The notes beneath the pieces were generated by a model. It was not told the origin of the DNA and searched no databases. It worked only from the letters and a program-made list of their open reading frames with translations. This document shows, one piece after another, positions 25,279 through 35,660 of a stretch of 64,000 bases of DNA. The first letter of the stretch is position 1, and each line of letters starts with the position of its first letter. The translations under genes and the position numbers were made by a program. Origin of the DNA: Asterella californica (taxonomy: Eukaryota > Streptophyta > Marchantiopsida > Marchantiales > Aytoniaceae); NCBI GenBank assembly GCA_036924285.1, contig JAYKYS010000010.1, positions 17,397,001 through 17,461,000 on the forward strand, read 5' to 3'.

Positions 25279-25291
25279 ATGGAGGGAGGTT

Positions 25292-25668
25292 TGTAACCAT
25301 GCATAGTTAACTATACTCATAGTTAGAACTATGTGTAGAATTGACTATAGCGGGACCATGGTATATGGGACCGGATAAGATATGTGTAGAATTGACTATA
25401 GTGGGACCATGGTATGTGGGACCGGATAAGAATGTGGTGGTGTTGATATTTGATTGGTAGTTGATTGTGTGGGTTGCATGGAAGCCATGTCATCAATCCG
25501 TGTGAGGATTGATGAGTGGGTAGTATGGATTGGGGTGTGCACTTCTCTAACTATATAAAGAAGGAGAATGGTCCTTGAAAGACATTCCACCTTGAGTTGA
25601 GTTGAGAGTTCTTCCGTCTATTCATGAGTGTTCTTGAAGATCGCGATTAGAGTTTCTGTAGTGTTACA
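25292..25668 (+). repeat. chromovirus 3' LTR (377 bp)
   Basis: Same length and ends as the 5' LTR with about three substitutions. Preceded by the polypurine tract, followed by TSD TCGAG at 25669-25673. Confidence 0.95.
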
Positions 25669-27051
25669 TCGAGGAAGAAGCTCTCGATCGACTTGGGTTA
25701 CTTATTGCTCTTTCTTTTGAGTTCCCTCGTCCTGATGTGAGTTTTCATATCTTTCAACATAGTATTACATTATTCTTGTGTGTTAAAAGTATCTATAAGC
25801 ATGCTTATTCTTATTGGAAATTTTATTTGCAGATTCTGTTTTGTATAGAATTCATCCAGTCGTATGAACAAGAAAGTCGTCGAGCTATTGTTCAAGGACA
25901 TCATATTGTATTGGATGAGTCTTTTATCCGAGAGTCTTTAGTTTTACCCATGGGAACAATAGTACCTCGTCCTCATCATGTGAAGAGAAATCTGATAAAA
26001 GATTGGTTTCTCACAAAAGACGAGAAGGGAAAAAGATATTTGCTGTGGATGTGTGAGTTTCCAGAGTGGAGACCCGTATTCCAACTTATCAATTGTGTTC
26101 TTTTGGCTCGGAGAAGACCAAAAGAAGTTCCCGAACATTTAGCTCTATACTTCAAAAGTAAAGTGGAAGAGAGTGAGGAGGATTGCGATTGGACTGAATT
26201 CATTTTGGATTATTTGGATGCAAAGATCTCTTCTATCAAAAAACATATGAACAAAGAGAAATTGGTACGGCATCCTGAAACACGGGTGGGTATGATCTTG
26301 ACTCACCTCATGATCCATATCGGTCTAATTCTCGAAGGAGGAAGAGTGGAATCTTCTCGGAGATTTCAACAATCATCAAGTAAGTTTTATTTTCAGTTCT
26401 AAAATTGTTTATGACTTTTGAAATTTATTTTCCTTCTTTTTAGTATGCTTGAACAAGTAATATTTATTGATCTTTGTTTTTTACCGTCGGCTAAACATTA
26501 TATTTAATAGCGTTATGTGTAGTATCCTGATTCATTACACTTTCATGTCAAATGGATCCTATAGATATTCCTCCTCTTATGCAAGATCCTCCTGCTAGGC
26601 AAGATCCTCAGGCCTCTTTTCATGTTCCTCTTGATCAAGATCCTGAAGCATCGCTTCAAAATCCCCAATCTCCGTATCATGCTCCTCCTTTATCATGTAA
26701 AAGATTTGTAGTTGAGTGAGCTATAGTTCAAGTTTACGTTTATTTTGTTCCTTTTGTACTAGGTTTTTTTTACTTGTTGGTTTTAAATATATTTAATTCT
26801 AAATACACGTAGTTTAGTTTATGAATTCATTTAATTCATTTATATTTGTTTCGCACTGTATATTTATAGACCATGAGGCTATTCTCATAGCGAGAATGAA
26901 TCAACTCCATGAAGTCATAAAAAGGAAGGAGGAAGAGCTTAAGTCCAAAAGTGTTGATCTTGAGCATATGAACTATCAACTCATGATCACTAAAGAGGAA
27001 TTGACAAAAATACGAGCTGCAAAATAGTTCTATCCTCATCTAGTGCCCCCT

Positions 27052-27923
27052 ACGACAAATCGACGTAAGACCTTAATCCTTGATTTGAATGGTCTTTTAG
27101 TCCATGTGAGAAGGAACGAGCATGAGTTGATGCCAGCTCGTGAGAGAGGATATGTAGTGGAAACTACATCCAAGCAGTCTATATGGTACGTGACGAGACG
27201 TGGAGTCAAGCAGTTCATGGAGATATGTCTAGATAAATTTCATGTCATCATATGGACTTCTCGTACTGTGGTAAACACGGGCACCTTACTACGTGCTATG
27301 GAGGATGCTGATTATTTGCCTCCTGGAGTTGCAAGAGCGAAGGTATGCTACTTCTTATAGAGATTTTATTTTCAGTTTTACTTTTAATTATCTTTTTTGT
27401 ATTATATGTTGTATTCTTGATCTAAGATATTTGTTCTATTTGTTCTAATACATATGAATGACATTTGTAGGTATATCACGTTTTTGCTCAAGATATGTGT
27501 TTGAAATATAAGACGGTGAGAGAAGTTGCATTCGGGAACCACTTATACTTGAAGGATTTTGCTGTTCTTCATGACCGTAACTTGAGCACGAGAGACGTTC
27601 TGTTGGTGGATGATAGTCCGATCAAAAATTGTACCAATCATCCATTTAATGCTATCCATCCGCCTCCTTTTTCTCTTTTCACTATGGATAGTGATAGAGA
27701 GTTATATTTAGAAGCCACCTTATTACCTTGGCTTTTTCGTTGGGGAGTTTCCCCCGAGGAGACTCCAGCTTACGTGGAGAGTAGATTTTCACAAGTTTTT
27801 GCTCAAGATCCATTTCTGGCCCTCAAGAATTACTGGACCAATATTATCCAAGAGGAAGTCAATATCGTATGGAGATCCGTGCCACATAGAGTTTCCATGG
27901 ATTTGTATCCTAAACTCAAGTGA
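27052..27923 (+). CDS. FCP1/NIF-type HAD phosphatase-like segment (MULE cargo)
   Basis: Two exons, about 27052-27342 and 27471-27923, join across a GT-AG intron of 128 bp. The protein has the FCP1-like (NIF) signature: K-T-L-I-L-D-L-N-G-L-L-V, where the second catalytic Asp is Asn as in a plant subfamily; H-V-I-I-W-T-S-R-T; and L-L-V-D-D-S-P-I-K-N-C near the end, followed by P-F-N-A-I-H-P. Canonical members remove phosphate from Ser/Thr, including the RNA polymerase II tail; the D-to-N change makes activity doubtful. There is no ATG at the domain start. The frame is continuous with the coiled-coil exon upstream apart from the TAG at 27025, so this is probably the 3' part of the cargo gene. 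Stop TGA at 27921. Confidence 0.75.
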
Positions 27924-28099
27924 GAAAGATATGTCTTTTGAGTATCCATTATATAAAAAGAGATTTTGAAAAATGACTTCATTACTTTTTTGTTTTGGAA
28001 TGAATGAACAAATTCTGAAATGGACTTTATTACTTCCTTGTCTTAGAATGAAACTGGATTTTGTAAAAAGACTTTAAACTTTACAACTTCCTTGTCTTC

Positions 28100-28960
28100 G
28101 AAAAAAACATCGGCGGCGAAACATCCCTGTTTCGCTTCCCGACAGCGCGAAACATGGGTGTTTCATCGAGGGAGGACGAAACATGAGTGTTTCGCCTCCC
28201 GCTAGAACTCGCAAAGAGGTACCCCTTGGCAAGTTCTCGCGGGAGACGATACATCCATGTATCGCCCCCGGCAGCACGAAACATCCATGTTTCGCCGAGA
28301 GAGGGCGAAACATGAGTGTTTCGCCTCTCGTGAGAACCCCTTGGCGAGTTCTCTCGAGAGGCGATACATGAATGTTTCGCCTCCTGCGAGAACTCGCAAA
28401 GGGGTACCTCTTGATAAGTTCTCGCGAGAGGCGATACATCCATGTATCGCCCTCGGCAGCGAGAAACATCCATGTTTCACTTCCTCAGGGCGAAACATGC
28501 GTGTTTCGTCTCTGACGAGACACTTTGCCAAGGGCTCTGGGAAGGCGAAACATCCATGTTTCGTCTCCCGGCAGCGTGAAACATTAGTGTTTCATCGCGG
28601 GAGGGTGGAACATTAGTGTCTCACCTCTGACGAGAACTCGCCAAGGATCTAGGAAGACGAAACATCCATGTTTCGTCTCCCGACAGCGCAAAACTCTCGT
28701 GTTTCATCCAGGGAGGACGAAACATGAGTGTCTCGCCTCTGACGAGAAATCACCAAGGGATCTGCGACGGCGAAACATCCATGTTTCGCCTCCTGACAAC
28801 GCGAAACATGAGTGTCTCGCCTCTGACAAGAACTCGCCAAGGGATCTGAGAAGACGAAACATCCATGTTTTGCCTCTCAACAACGCGAAACACTCTAGTT
28901 TAGCCCTGGATGGAGGCGTGGTACACAGTGTTTCGCCTCTAGCGGGAGTAATTTTGGTGA
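28100..28960. repeat. right array of GAAAC/GTTTC palindromes
   Basis: About fifteen to twenty imperfect palindromes built on GGCGAAACATCCATGTTTCGCC and variants, spaced by short links such as GAGAACTCGC(C)AAGG. This motif is close to that of the array at 18245-18945, but the links differ. All six frames are partly open here because of the repeat structure, so I annotate no genes. The array lies just past the cargo gene's stop. Confidence 0.88.
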
Positions 28961-29133
28961 CTCAACATCGATGGAGGACAATTTGTCTAACGAGGAACAT
29001 AAATCGAGTACAATAACCTTGCGAAACACAAGTAGTATTGCACATAGACAGTTTTAGATTCAAACATTGCATAATGAAAGCAATATTCAAAATATAAGAT
29101 GCACAAGCTAACCATTTAGAACAGGTATCATTC

Positions 29134-29937
29134 CTAAAACTCTTTAAGTTTTTGTAATGCTTGTACTATCTCTGAAAGCTCTCCCTTCTGTTGTCGTTGG
29201 AGCTCAACAATAGCTTGCAAATCTCGAACTATACCGAGCAAGCTCGATTCAGTGTCTTCTGATCTTTCGACTAATGTCACTACCCGATGGTGTAACCGCT
29301 CCATCTCTAGAAGTTCAGCGTTATCTCCAAACTTGGCCTTCTCACTTTCTTCCGAAGGATAAAATGTTACACTATCCATGGCAGAAGCAAGATCTTCTAT
29401 TGTATCCTCAAACTCGTCCGACTCTGCTATTTCATGTTCCACGTCGAACACTGTAGATCGATTCTGCTTTGTGTTCAATCCTATTTTGAAGCGCCACTTC
29501 TTCCAACAAACAACGTTGGAAAGTCTATCTTGCTCTTCGGATGATAACTTCTCAAAAGATTCTGCGGTCATCCCTAAGAGCTTCTCTCCTATACTCCAAA
29601 CAATCACTATTGGTAATGCTGCTTCCTGCCTATCACAAACGCTATAATCTATCAATCCTAAATGAAATCGATACTACCTCTTATTTTCCCTTTGACCACA
29701 AGCATGCCAAGTCTTTCTGCTGTCGGGCTGCACTTGACTGAAATATAACATCTTCTTAGCGGAGCTTGATGAGGTCTGCGCAGAGTCTATCACTTGCTTC
29801 AAGCACCCCGAGAAATTACAAGCCAAGTACGATATAGAATTCCATTTTTGATTTTTGATTATCCTTTGAATAGAAGCAACCACCCACATGCAAGGTATGT
29901 TATTGATACACTCTTCAAGTTCAGCCAACGAACACAT
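29134..29937 (-). pseudogene. RPA70 C-terminal domain-like ORF 2 (in-frame TAG)
   Basis: Minus-strand frame from ATG 29937 to TAA-side end 29134, about 267 codons with one TAG at 29674-29676. It resembles the RPA large-subunit C-terminal domain: V-A-S-I-Q-R-I-I-K, a C-X4-C zinc pair (C-N-F-S-G-C), W-H-A-C-G-Q as part of the second pair, Y-R-F-H-L-G-L-I-D, then K-L-L-G-M-T-A-E-S-F and a last strand W-R-F-K-I-G-L-N. A coiled-coil C-terminus follows (E-R-L-H-H-R-V ... L-Q-K-L-K-E-F). It is paralogous to 16362-17135 but clearly diverged, and the stop sits at a different place. Both face the centre of the transposon. RPA-like proteins are known from Helitrons; their presence in a MULE is noteworthy. 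Confidence 0.65.
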
Positions 29938-30252
29938 TGAAGCACTGAAGTAGAAAACACAACTTTCTCTATGAGGAGTTGAAGGATAGTCTGCGAATAG
30001 AGTTCCGTCTTCAATCGCTCAACACCGTGTCTAATCCTGTGGATTCATTATAGCTCCTGTCCTCACGGAGTCGCTCCCTAAATTCTCGATTTTACCTAAA
30101 CAGCCATATAACACTACTACTAAAGAGCCATTGGACAGCTCCAATGGAGCCGTTGGAAAGCTCCATTGGATACTATGATAACCCAACCAACGAAGGAAGT
30201 ACAACCCGTAACCATGTTCCCATGTTCGAGGTCGGTCTGTTCTGCTTAGTCC

Positions 30253-32868
30253 TCACGCACTTCTGCATTGATACACGGGCACAAAACAAAGGAACATGAA
30301 TGAATGTTCCAAGAAATTTAAACATTGCAGCCAAGAAAACACTCTCGGAAAGGAGCTCTGTAATGAACATGCTGGTACATCACTATTGTTGTATGTGAAA
30401 CCAAGTTCTTCATCCGAGGCCGTGAAAACTACATCGTCCTCTCGATGCAATGATGGCATGCTAGATTGATTCGATGGGTGCTCAGCGTAGTTGATATATG
30501 CTATATCATTTCTTTGACATGTTCGAACATTGTGTCCTACCTGCTTACACTGACTAGATCTTCCAACCTGATTTTGCCTACTGTCACTAGCAGTAGTAGA
30601 TGATATGCAAGATCGTCTCGTTCTACGAATAGGAAATTCTGACGGAAAATGAGACATTTATTCATCTGCTACATCAAACTCCATTTCCACATCATTAACA
30701 CTACCACTACCAATAACAGGAGGAAGTCCTGTGACACTCTCTTCAACGAAATCAGTTGCATTTCCTAGAGCTCTAACTTGTGAGGATTGAGTATTGTTAT
30801 CCATTCGTATCACTCGGTGCCTTCCTCGTTGAATTGCAACAGGAGGTGGACCACAAGTCCAAACTGGTTCTAAGTCGTCCATTACTATAGGAGGCAGATG
30901 TTGTTGTCCATAAATTGAAAATAGTGACGAACTGTACCAAATTTGATCAACGCGTGTCATATGATTCTCTCCCATTTCTCTGTCGAAGATAATGACATGT
31001 CCACATGACCATCCCATTTCCTGGTACTCAACGCAAGTGCATGTTCCTCGCCCATTCGAGTTATGTTTCACTACATGAGTTGATCCGGAACTGTGACAAC
31101 GAACTGTGGCCTCTCTAATGTTGGAAACTTGACAAATGAATCCTTATGCAGCTTGCTCATTCTCTGTCTGTCTGCTCCTTGCAAACTTGGTGAGTAGATT
31201 TGTCTCCTGCTCCAATTGTTGACGTCTCGTGATAAATTGTTGCATGATGTAATACCAAATTTCAAGTAAAATTCTCAAAGGAGCATTAAAACGGATGGTC
31301 CTCAGAGCGTTGTTCATACTCTCAGCTACATTCGAAGTTACCTTCCCATATCGTGGCTTCGGAAATGCACATCGACTATATCTTTCTGGCATGATACCTC
31401 GTAAATAAGTAGCCAACTGCTTGCCTCGATCTGCGGAGTCATCGAGTTTTTTTAAAACCTCGTTATACTTGTCACATCAAACTGCATTAAAACACACCAA
31501 ACAAACTAATCCTATAACTAACATAAGAAGCTACACCAACTAACCAAATGCTCACAGGTGATGTGAGATTCTTACGCTTCTCAATTTTTCGCGTATAAAC
31601 AAACCAAAAAAGGTTTTTCGGCCTCCTTGCCAAATCTCGCCCTCACGTTCATTCTAATGTGTTCGGTGCAATGACTATGAGTCACAGTGGGAAATATCTC
31701 AGCAACGGCTTTCTACAATCCTTTTTGTCGATCGCTGATGATGACAATTTGAGGACTCTCAATTCCATTTATTGATTCTTTCAATAAACCACAAAACCAA
31801 GTCCAGTTGGATGTATCCTCTCTCGGAGCTACAGCATAAGCTAAAATGATAGCCTGGTTTGCACCATCGAGTGTGGAAGCCAAGAAAATTTGACAAAGAA
31901 ACTTACGAGTGACAAGCGTCAAGATAAATCACTTTCTGACTGGAGCTAAAAGCATTACGAGTAGCACTGGGACAGACAAAAAAACGACAAAATTGTTGGA
32001 TGATTTATCCATGTGCCCCTGTCCACAACAGCTAACGGATCCACATCTTTGATCTTTCTGCATACAGATGGAATATAATGAAAAGAGACCGTCTGATTAC
32101 CTTCTAACCAATCTCGCGAATGCTCACGGCTTCTCTAAACTTGGTTATATGGAGCTCGTTTATTAAAACTTGTCCGAATTTCTTCCATTAAATTCTTGAC
32201 TGGGATGTTGGGATCTATTGCTACTCTATTACACAAAACTTGTGCAAGGAATTTAGAGTTTGAGGCTGGTCCACGCTAGTAAGCTTGTTGTCCAGGGCAA
32301 GTATGCTCCAGATTACACACACTGATGATGATTCTCCCTTTGAATTTTCCTCTTTGTGCACGTACTTTCATTTGCACAACTGCGTTATTGACCCTTCCCT
32401 TGCCTCAACTCCAGTTCCATAAAATATTTCTCTACCAGAGGTTAAATATCGCATCTTCTCTCCACATCGATCATTCTCAAGAACTCGCCGTGTTCTTTGG
32501 ATCACAGTGACATCTTCTCGTCTTCTGCTCTCTCTCTCTCGCTGTCGTTGGGTGAACTCGTGGAAGCTACGAGGCTGACTACTTATCAAATTTGGATCCA
32601 AGTTTTCGTTGTTTCCAACTCGCTGTTCTATTGATTTTCTGCAACGAATCTTCCCTCCATAACGACAGACGCGCACTCTGTGAGTAGAATATGACTTGAG
32701 CTTGTAACAAGCTCTACTGTTCAGAAAACACCAACAATCTATAGCAAAGTCAAAATCCTTCCAGCATTGAAAATCTCCCCCTAACTTCAGTGTCCATGCG
32801 GCCTCTCTCAATGCGTCTAATGTTTTCTCTTGAAGTACGCGGTCAGCAAGACGGACGTCAATCATCTC
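30253..32868 (-). pseudogene. MuDR/MULE transposase, multi-exon, with lesions
   Basis: Minus strand, read right to left. First comes an N-terminal MuDR-type DNA-binding segment (D-F-x-x-A-I-D-C-W-C ... R-V-R-V-C-R-Y-G-G). A C-x-L-E-H-T-C-P-G-Q linker with the D-P-L-A block follows at about 32330-32010. The catalytic DDE domain is next (I-F-L-A-S-T-L-D-G-A-N-Q, N-W-T-W-F, I-I-S-D-R-Q-K-G-L at 31713-31922), then H-C-T-E-H-I-R-M-N. After a likely intron (about 31472-31575) comes V-T-S-N-V-A-E-S-M-N-N-A-L (31416-31144), a SWIM zinc finger C-x-C-x(n)-C-x-H (about 31035-30990), and a C-terminal knuckle C-K-Q-V-G-H-N-V-R-T-C lacking its first Cys. The protein would bind the TIRs and move the element. 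Several stops interrupt it beyond what introns explain. Confidence 0.88.
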
Positions 32869-33193
32869 CTGCCGTCATCGCTCTAGTATTGTTTCGTCTT
32901 CTTCCTCGTCGCTTCTTGCATCTAAAAAGAATTCCCGCTCTTCATCTTCAAAATGTAATCCATCGAAGGAATCTAAATTATTATCCTCCGTCGCTAAGTG
33001 CTTACATGCACTGCAAATCTATGTCCCATATGCCCCGCTGTTACCCCGCTGTTACTACCATGTTCACAGATCTGCACTGTTAATAGTCATTCCTTCTTTT
33101 CGATGTCGAACACTGTATCCTGCAAGTACTCGTTCTGCTGTGCATTTCCACTTCTCTTCCCGCGCACTAGTTTCTTCCCGCGTCAGGTCACAT

Positions 33194-33358
33194 GTCAGCT
33201 TCGGAAAGCTGACAGGACTATCTGACTGGACGTCCATGTGGCAAAGTAACTTACAAAGCGGGCGGTAGCCAGTTTGGGGGTCGATCAAGAAGGGCATCGT
33301 TAAGCGGGGTGGATCAGTTCCGGGATTCCTTCTGGGGGGTGGATCAAGTAAATTACTG
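33194..33358 (-). repeat. MULE right terminal inverted repeat (165 bp)
   Basis: Reverse complement of the left TIR (15918-16082); followed by target duplication TGTTCCATA at 33359-33367. Confidence 0.93.
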
Positions 33359-33749
33359 TGTTCCATATGTTCCTGCCACCGTGTTCCTTCTGATGTAGAT
33401 CCTCCAGCGCGAATGTATATGCGATAACAGTTCCGCTTGAAACCTTCCGCCTCGGACACAGACCATCTCGAATCATTTTTCATGATATAGTCTCGAAGCA
33501 TTTTTAACTGCACGAAAGCACTTTGGGGCGTGGGGATTAGGACTCGAATTGGCTCGATTGTTACCATATATTCTGTGGACAGTTCACGGTGCATGAGCAG
33601 TTCACATCAGACTGTAAACGGCAGTGGAGCTCTTCAAATTGTGAAAATATTCTAGAGAACTTCAAAGTGTAGGCGTGTGTGACAATGTCCAGGAAGAAAT
33701 TCATAGCCAAAGCAAAGGCAAATCCAAAGATGAAAACCCCGATGCTCAT
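33359..33749 (-). pseudogene. 5' part of the ORF interrupted by the MULE
   Basis: Minus-strand sequence outside the right TIR. A frame beginning M-S-I-G-V-F-I-F-G-F (33749-33561) has one hydrophobic segment, likely a signal anchor. An overlapping second frame from ATG 33594 reads M-H-R-E-L-S and continues through R-N-C-Y-R-I-Y-I-R-A-G-G to the insertion point at R-W-Q-E-H-M-E-H. The two may be joined by an intron or frameshift. The 3' end is at 15797-15917. I do not recognise the family. The open frame continues artificially into the TIR. Confidence 0.5.
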
Positions 33750-34212
33750 GAACTTTAATATCGAGAATTCCGCATTTCATGCACCTATATCCGAGACGTT
33801 GCTAATGGACTGAGGAGCGTTGAAACACGCTAGACTTCCAGCAATAAGTTTGAAGTTCACCTTACAGAGTCTGCACCTTCCGTGGACTTGGTGATAATAT
33901 GAGAGTCGGGCCTCCGCGAGGTTATTACCGGATCATTACCCTAATCATAGTAATTAACAACGACGCAAATGACCTGCGGCCAGGTAGGCTTCCTCATCAA
34001 TTGCAAGTAATTGTAGCTCCAAAGGTGAATGCAAACTGCGTCCTCATGGGGCCCTGGCTTTTTAAGCTGTGAGCTTTTGCTTTTCGCTTCAGGGAGCCTG
34101 CAAAGTGATGTAACTTTGGAATAATTTTATCAAAATAAATATATATGCAAAGCGGACGTTTGGAAAATAAATGAAAGCGGAGAAGCAGATCTTTCGCGAG
34201 CCAAAATACAAG
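33750..34212. other. no supported gene
   Basis: Non-coding sequence upstream of the interrupted ORF, possibly its promoter region. No clear motif. Confidence 0.4.
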
Positions 34213-34648
34213 TGGTGGATAGTGCAGCAGCTGTGAACGGGACGGGCGTTAGGGGTTGGTTTATAAATTTTTCAATCATGTTTTTCTTCGATGGCTATTT
34301 ATGTACCATCAAAAAAAATTCTACCTTGCGTGCTGGATGATCTCCTGGGAACTTTTGCTCGCTTATTGTTATCAAAAAAATATATATGTGTTAAATAAAA
34401 TATATATACTAAGTAGATATAAATAATTATAATAATTTATAAAATTTTTCTGTTGACCTATGCCTAGAAACACGAGGAGATCAAGAAATAAACCATAAAT
34501 CTTGATTGGACTACCGCGCTTGAAAAGATACAAGATCGGGAAGCTATAACTCATTAATACATTCAAATACACAGAGTTTAATATAATACCTAATCCTTCC
34601 TGCCAGAAGAATTAGGTATTAAATTAAATGTCTGTATATTTATCTTCT
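34213..34648 (+). repeat. AT-rich direct repeat, copy 1 (about 435 bp)
   Basis: Begins TGGTGGATAG[TG]GCAGCAGCTGTG and matches 35231-35660 in the same orientation at roughly 85%, including a long AT tract and a CTTGATTGGACT block. Near its end 'aatacctaat' and 'attaggtatt' form a hairpin. Confidence 0.85.
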
Positions 34649-34724
34649 TCCATGGGATGAATAAGATTACTTATTCACCCATGTATACTTTGAAGTGTAC
34701 ATGAGATGTAAATTTATGAGCTAA

Positions 34725-34815
34725 TCTTTCTCTTAGGAAGAGTTAGCTCTAAATTAATGTCTCAAAGATTGACTTCATTCGTAAATAAGACTTGACTTAT
34801 AGTTGGATAGGTTCC
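34725..34815 (+). repeat. short direct repeat, copy 1
   Basis: The block AGTTAACTCTAAATTAATGT... to ...TTGGATAGGTT recurs at about 35147-35220 nearly unchanged, just before copy 2 of the larger repeat. The order differs between the two units, so the region has been rearranged. Confidence 0.75.
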
Positions 34816-35230
34816 AAGTATAGTCACTGCGCGTATGGGCTTTTCTGGTTTTTAGAGATCATGTGTTTTGTTCACCCAAGAGAAGTTTAAATTAGATTTG
34901 TAAAATAGTAATTTTAATTTAAAATTTTAAAATTTAGACTGTAATTTGTCTTTTGACTTGTATTCACGAAACCAGGTGCGGATTAAAATTTTCACTGCAC
35001 CTTAGTAAAACACAAGTAAGACTGTATATTTTTCTCCGCTTCCTTCAATTTAAATTTAGACTTGCATGAATTAACAAAACCAGCCACGAAAAATTTAAAT
35101 TTACACTGCAACCCCCTCTTCCTTCACTGTACAAGGCCGTGGGAAAAAGTTAACTCTAAATTAATGTCTCAAAGATTGACTTCATTCGTAAATAAGACTT
35201 GACTTATAGTTGGATAGGTTTCAGATATAC

Positions 35231-35660
35231 TGGTGGATAGGGCAGCAGCTGTGGGCGGGGCATTGAGAGTTGGTTTATAAATTTCTCAACCACGCTTTTC
35301 TTCAATGATCATTTATGTATCATCAAAAAAATTGTTATACCTTCCGTGCTGGATGAACTCTTGAGAACTTTTGCTTGCTTATTGTTATCAAGAAAATATA
35401 TATGTATTAAATAAAATATATATATTAAGTATATATAAATAATTATAATATTTTATAAAAGTTATCTGTTAGTCCATGTCTAGAAACACGGGGAGAGCAA
35501 GAAATAAACCATAAATCTTGATTGGACTGCCTCGCTTCAAAAGGTACAAGATATAGAAGCTATACTCATTACTACATTCGAATACACAGAGTTTAATATA
35601 ATACCTAACCCTTCCTGAAGGATTAGTTATCAAATTAAACTCCTGTATATTTTCCTCTGA
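35231..35660 (+). repeat. AT-rich direct repeat, copy 2
   Basis: Partner of 34213-34648, about 1,018 bp downstream. The pair could be the LTRs of a short non-autonomous element or a segmental duplication; I see no TG...CA ends or target duplication. Confidence 0.85.

Larger units (their letters stand above)
19233..25668 (+). mobile_element. Ty3/gypsy chromovirus, 6,436 bp
   Basis: A full-length LTR retrotransposon: 377-bp LTRs (TGTAAC...GTTACA), initiator-Met primer site, leader ORF, gag, pol ending in a chromodomain, and polypurine tract GGAGGGAGG at 25281-25289. The target duplication is TCGAG. It lies in an exon of the MULE cargo gene. The LTRs differ at about three of 377 positions, so insertion is recent. 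Three nonsense codons (TAG 20361, TGA 24682, TAG 25162) make this copy defective, although RT and integrase catalytic motifs are intact. Confidence 0.95.
17967..27027 (+). pseudogene. MULE cargo gene: RGG + unknown domain + coiled coil, split by chromovirus
   Basis: Exon 1 (17967-18093) starts ATG and encodes an Arg/Gly-rich RGG-type segment, ending at GTAAGT. Exon 2 (from 19099, after TTTTTAG) joins in phase (split Ser codon) and reads S-D-E-E-L-E-S-M-K. The chromovirus with its TCGAG duplication interrupts this exon at 19233. The exon resumes at 25674 and ends at 25736|GTGAGT. Exon 3 (25833-26379) holds about 180 residues with weak resemblance to the 'putative plant transposon protein' domain (R-R-A-I-V-Q-G-x-x-I-x-L-D-E-x-x-I). 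A Pro/Asp-rich stretch (26554-26690, Q-D-P motifs) and a coiled-coil exon (about 26872-27024) follow. A TAG at 27025 separates these in frame from the phosphatase-like part. Splicing downstream of exon 3 is uncertain. Function unknown; disrupted here. Confidence 0.6.
15918..33358 (-). mobile_element. 17.4-kb Mutator-like transposon (MULE) with cargo
   Basis: The element is bounded by 165-bp inverted repeats starting CAG[A/T]AATTTACTTGATCC and by a 9-bp duplication TGTTCCATA. It carries a MuDR-type transposase on the minus strand near its right end (30253-32868). Other contents are two RPA-C-like ORFs (16362-17135 plus; 29134-29937 minus), a spliced cargo gene (17967-27027), an FCP1-like phosphatase segment (27052-27923) and two palindromic arrays. 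A 6,436-bp chromovirus sits inside, so the element was about 11.0 kb before that insertion. It inserted into a minus-strand reading frame. The strand given is that of the transposase. Captured host gene fragments are known in MULEs (Pack-MULEs); this mix of cargo is unusual in my experience. Confidence 0.9.

Noticed and set aside
28074..28616. Overlapping frames of 109-131 codons in the palindrome array
   Set aside because: Openness in several frames follows from the repeat unit; no credible protein.
18245..28960. Palindrome arrays as CRISPR-like arrays
   Set aside because: Units are variable palindromes without uniform repeats and unique spacers, and the context is a plant transposon.
33064..33594. 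A complete 176-codon gene on the minus strand
   Set aside because: Its 3' half runs through the MULE TIR; only the part outside 33358 belongs to the original frame.
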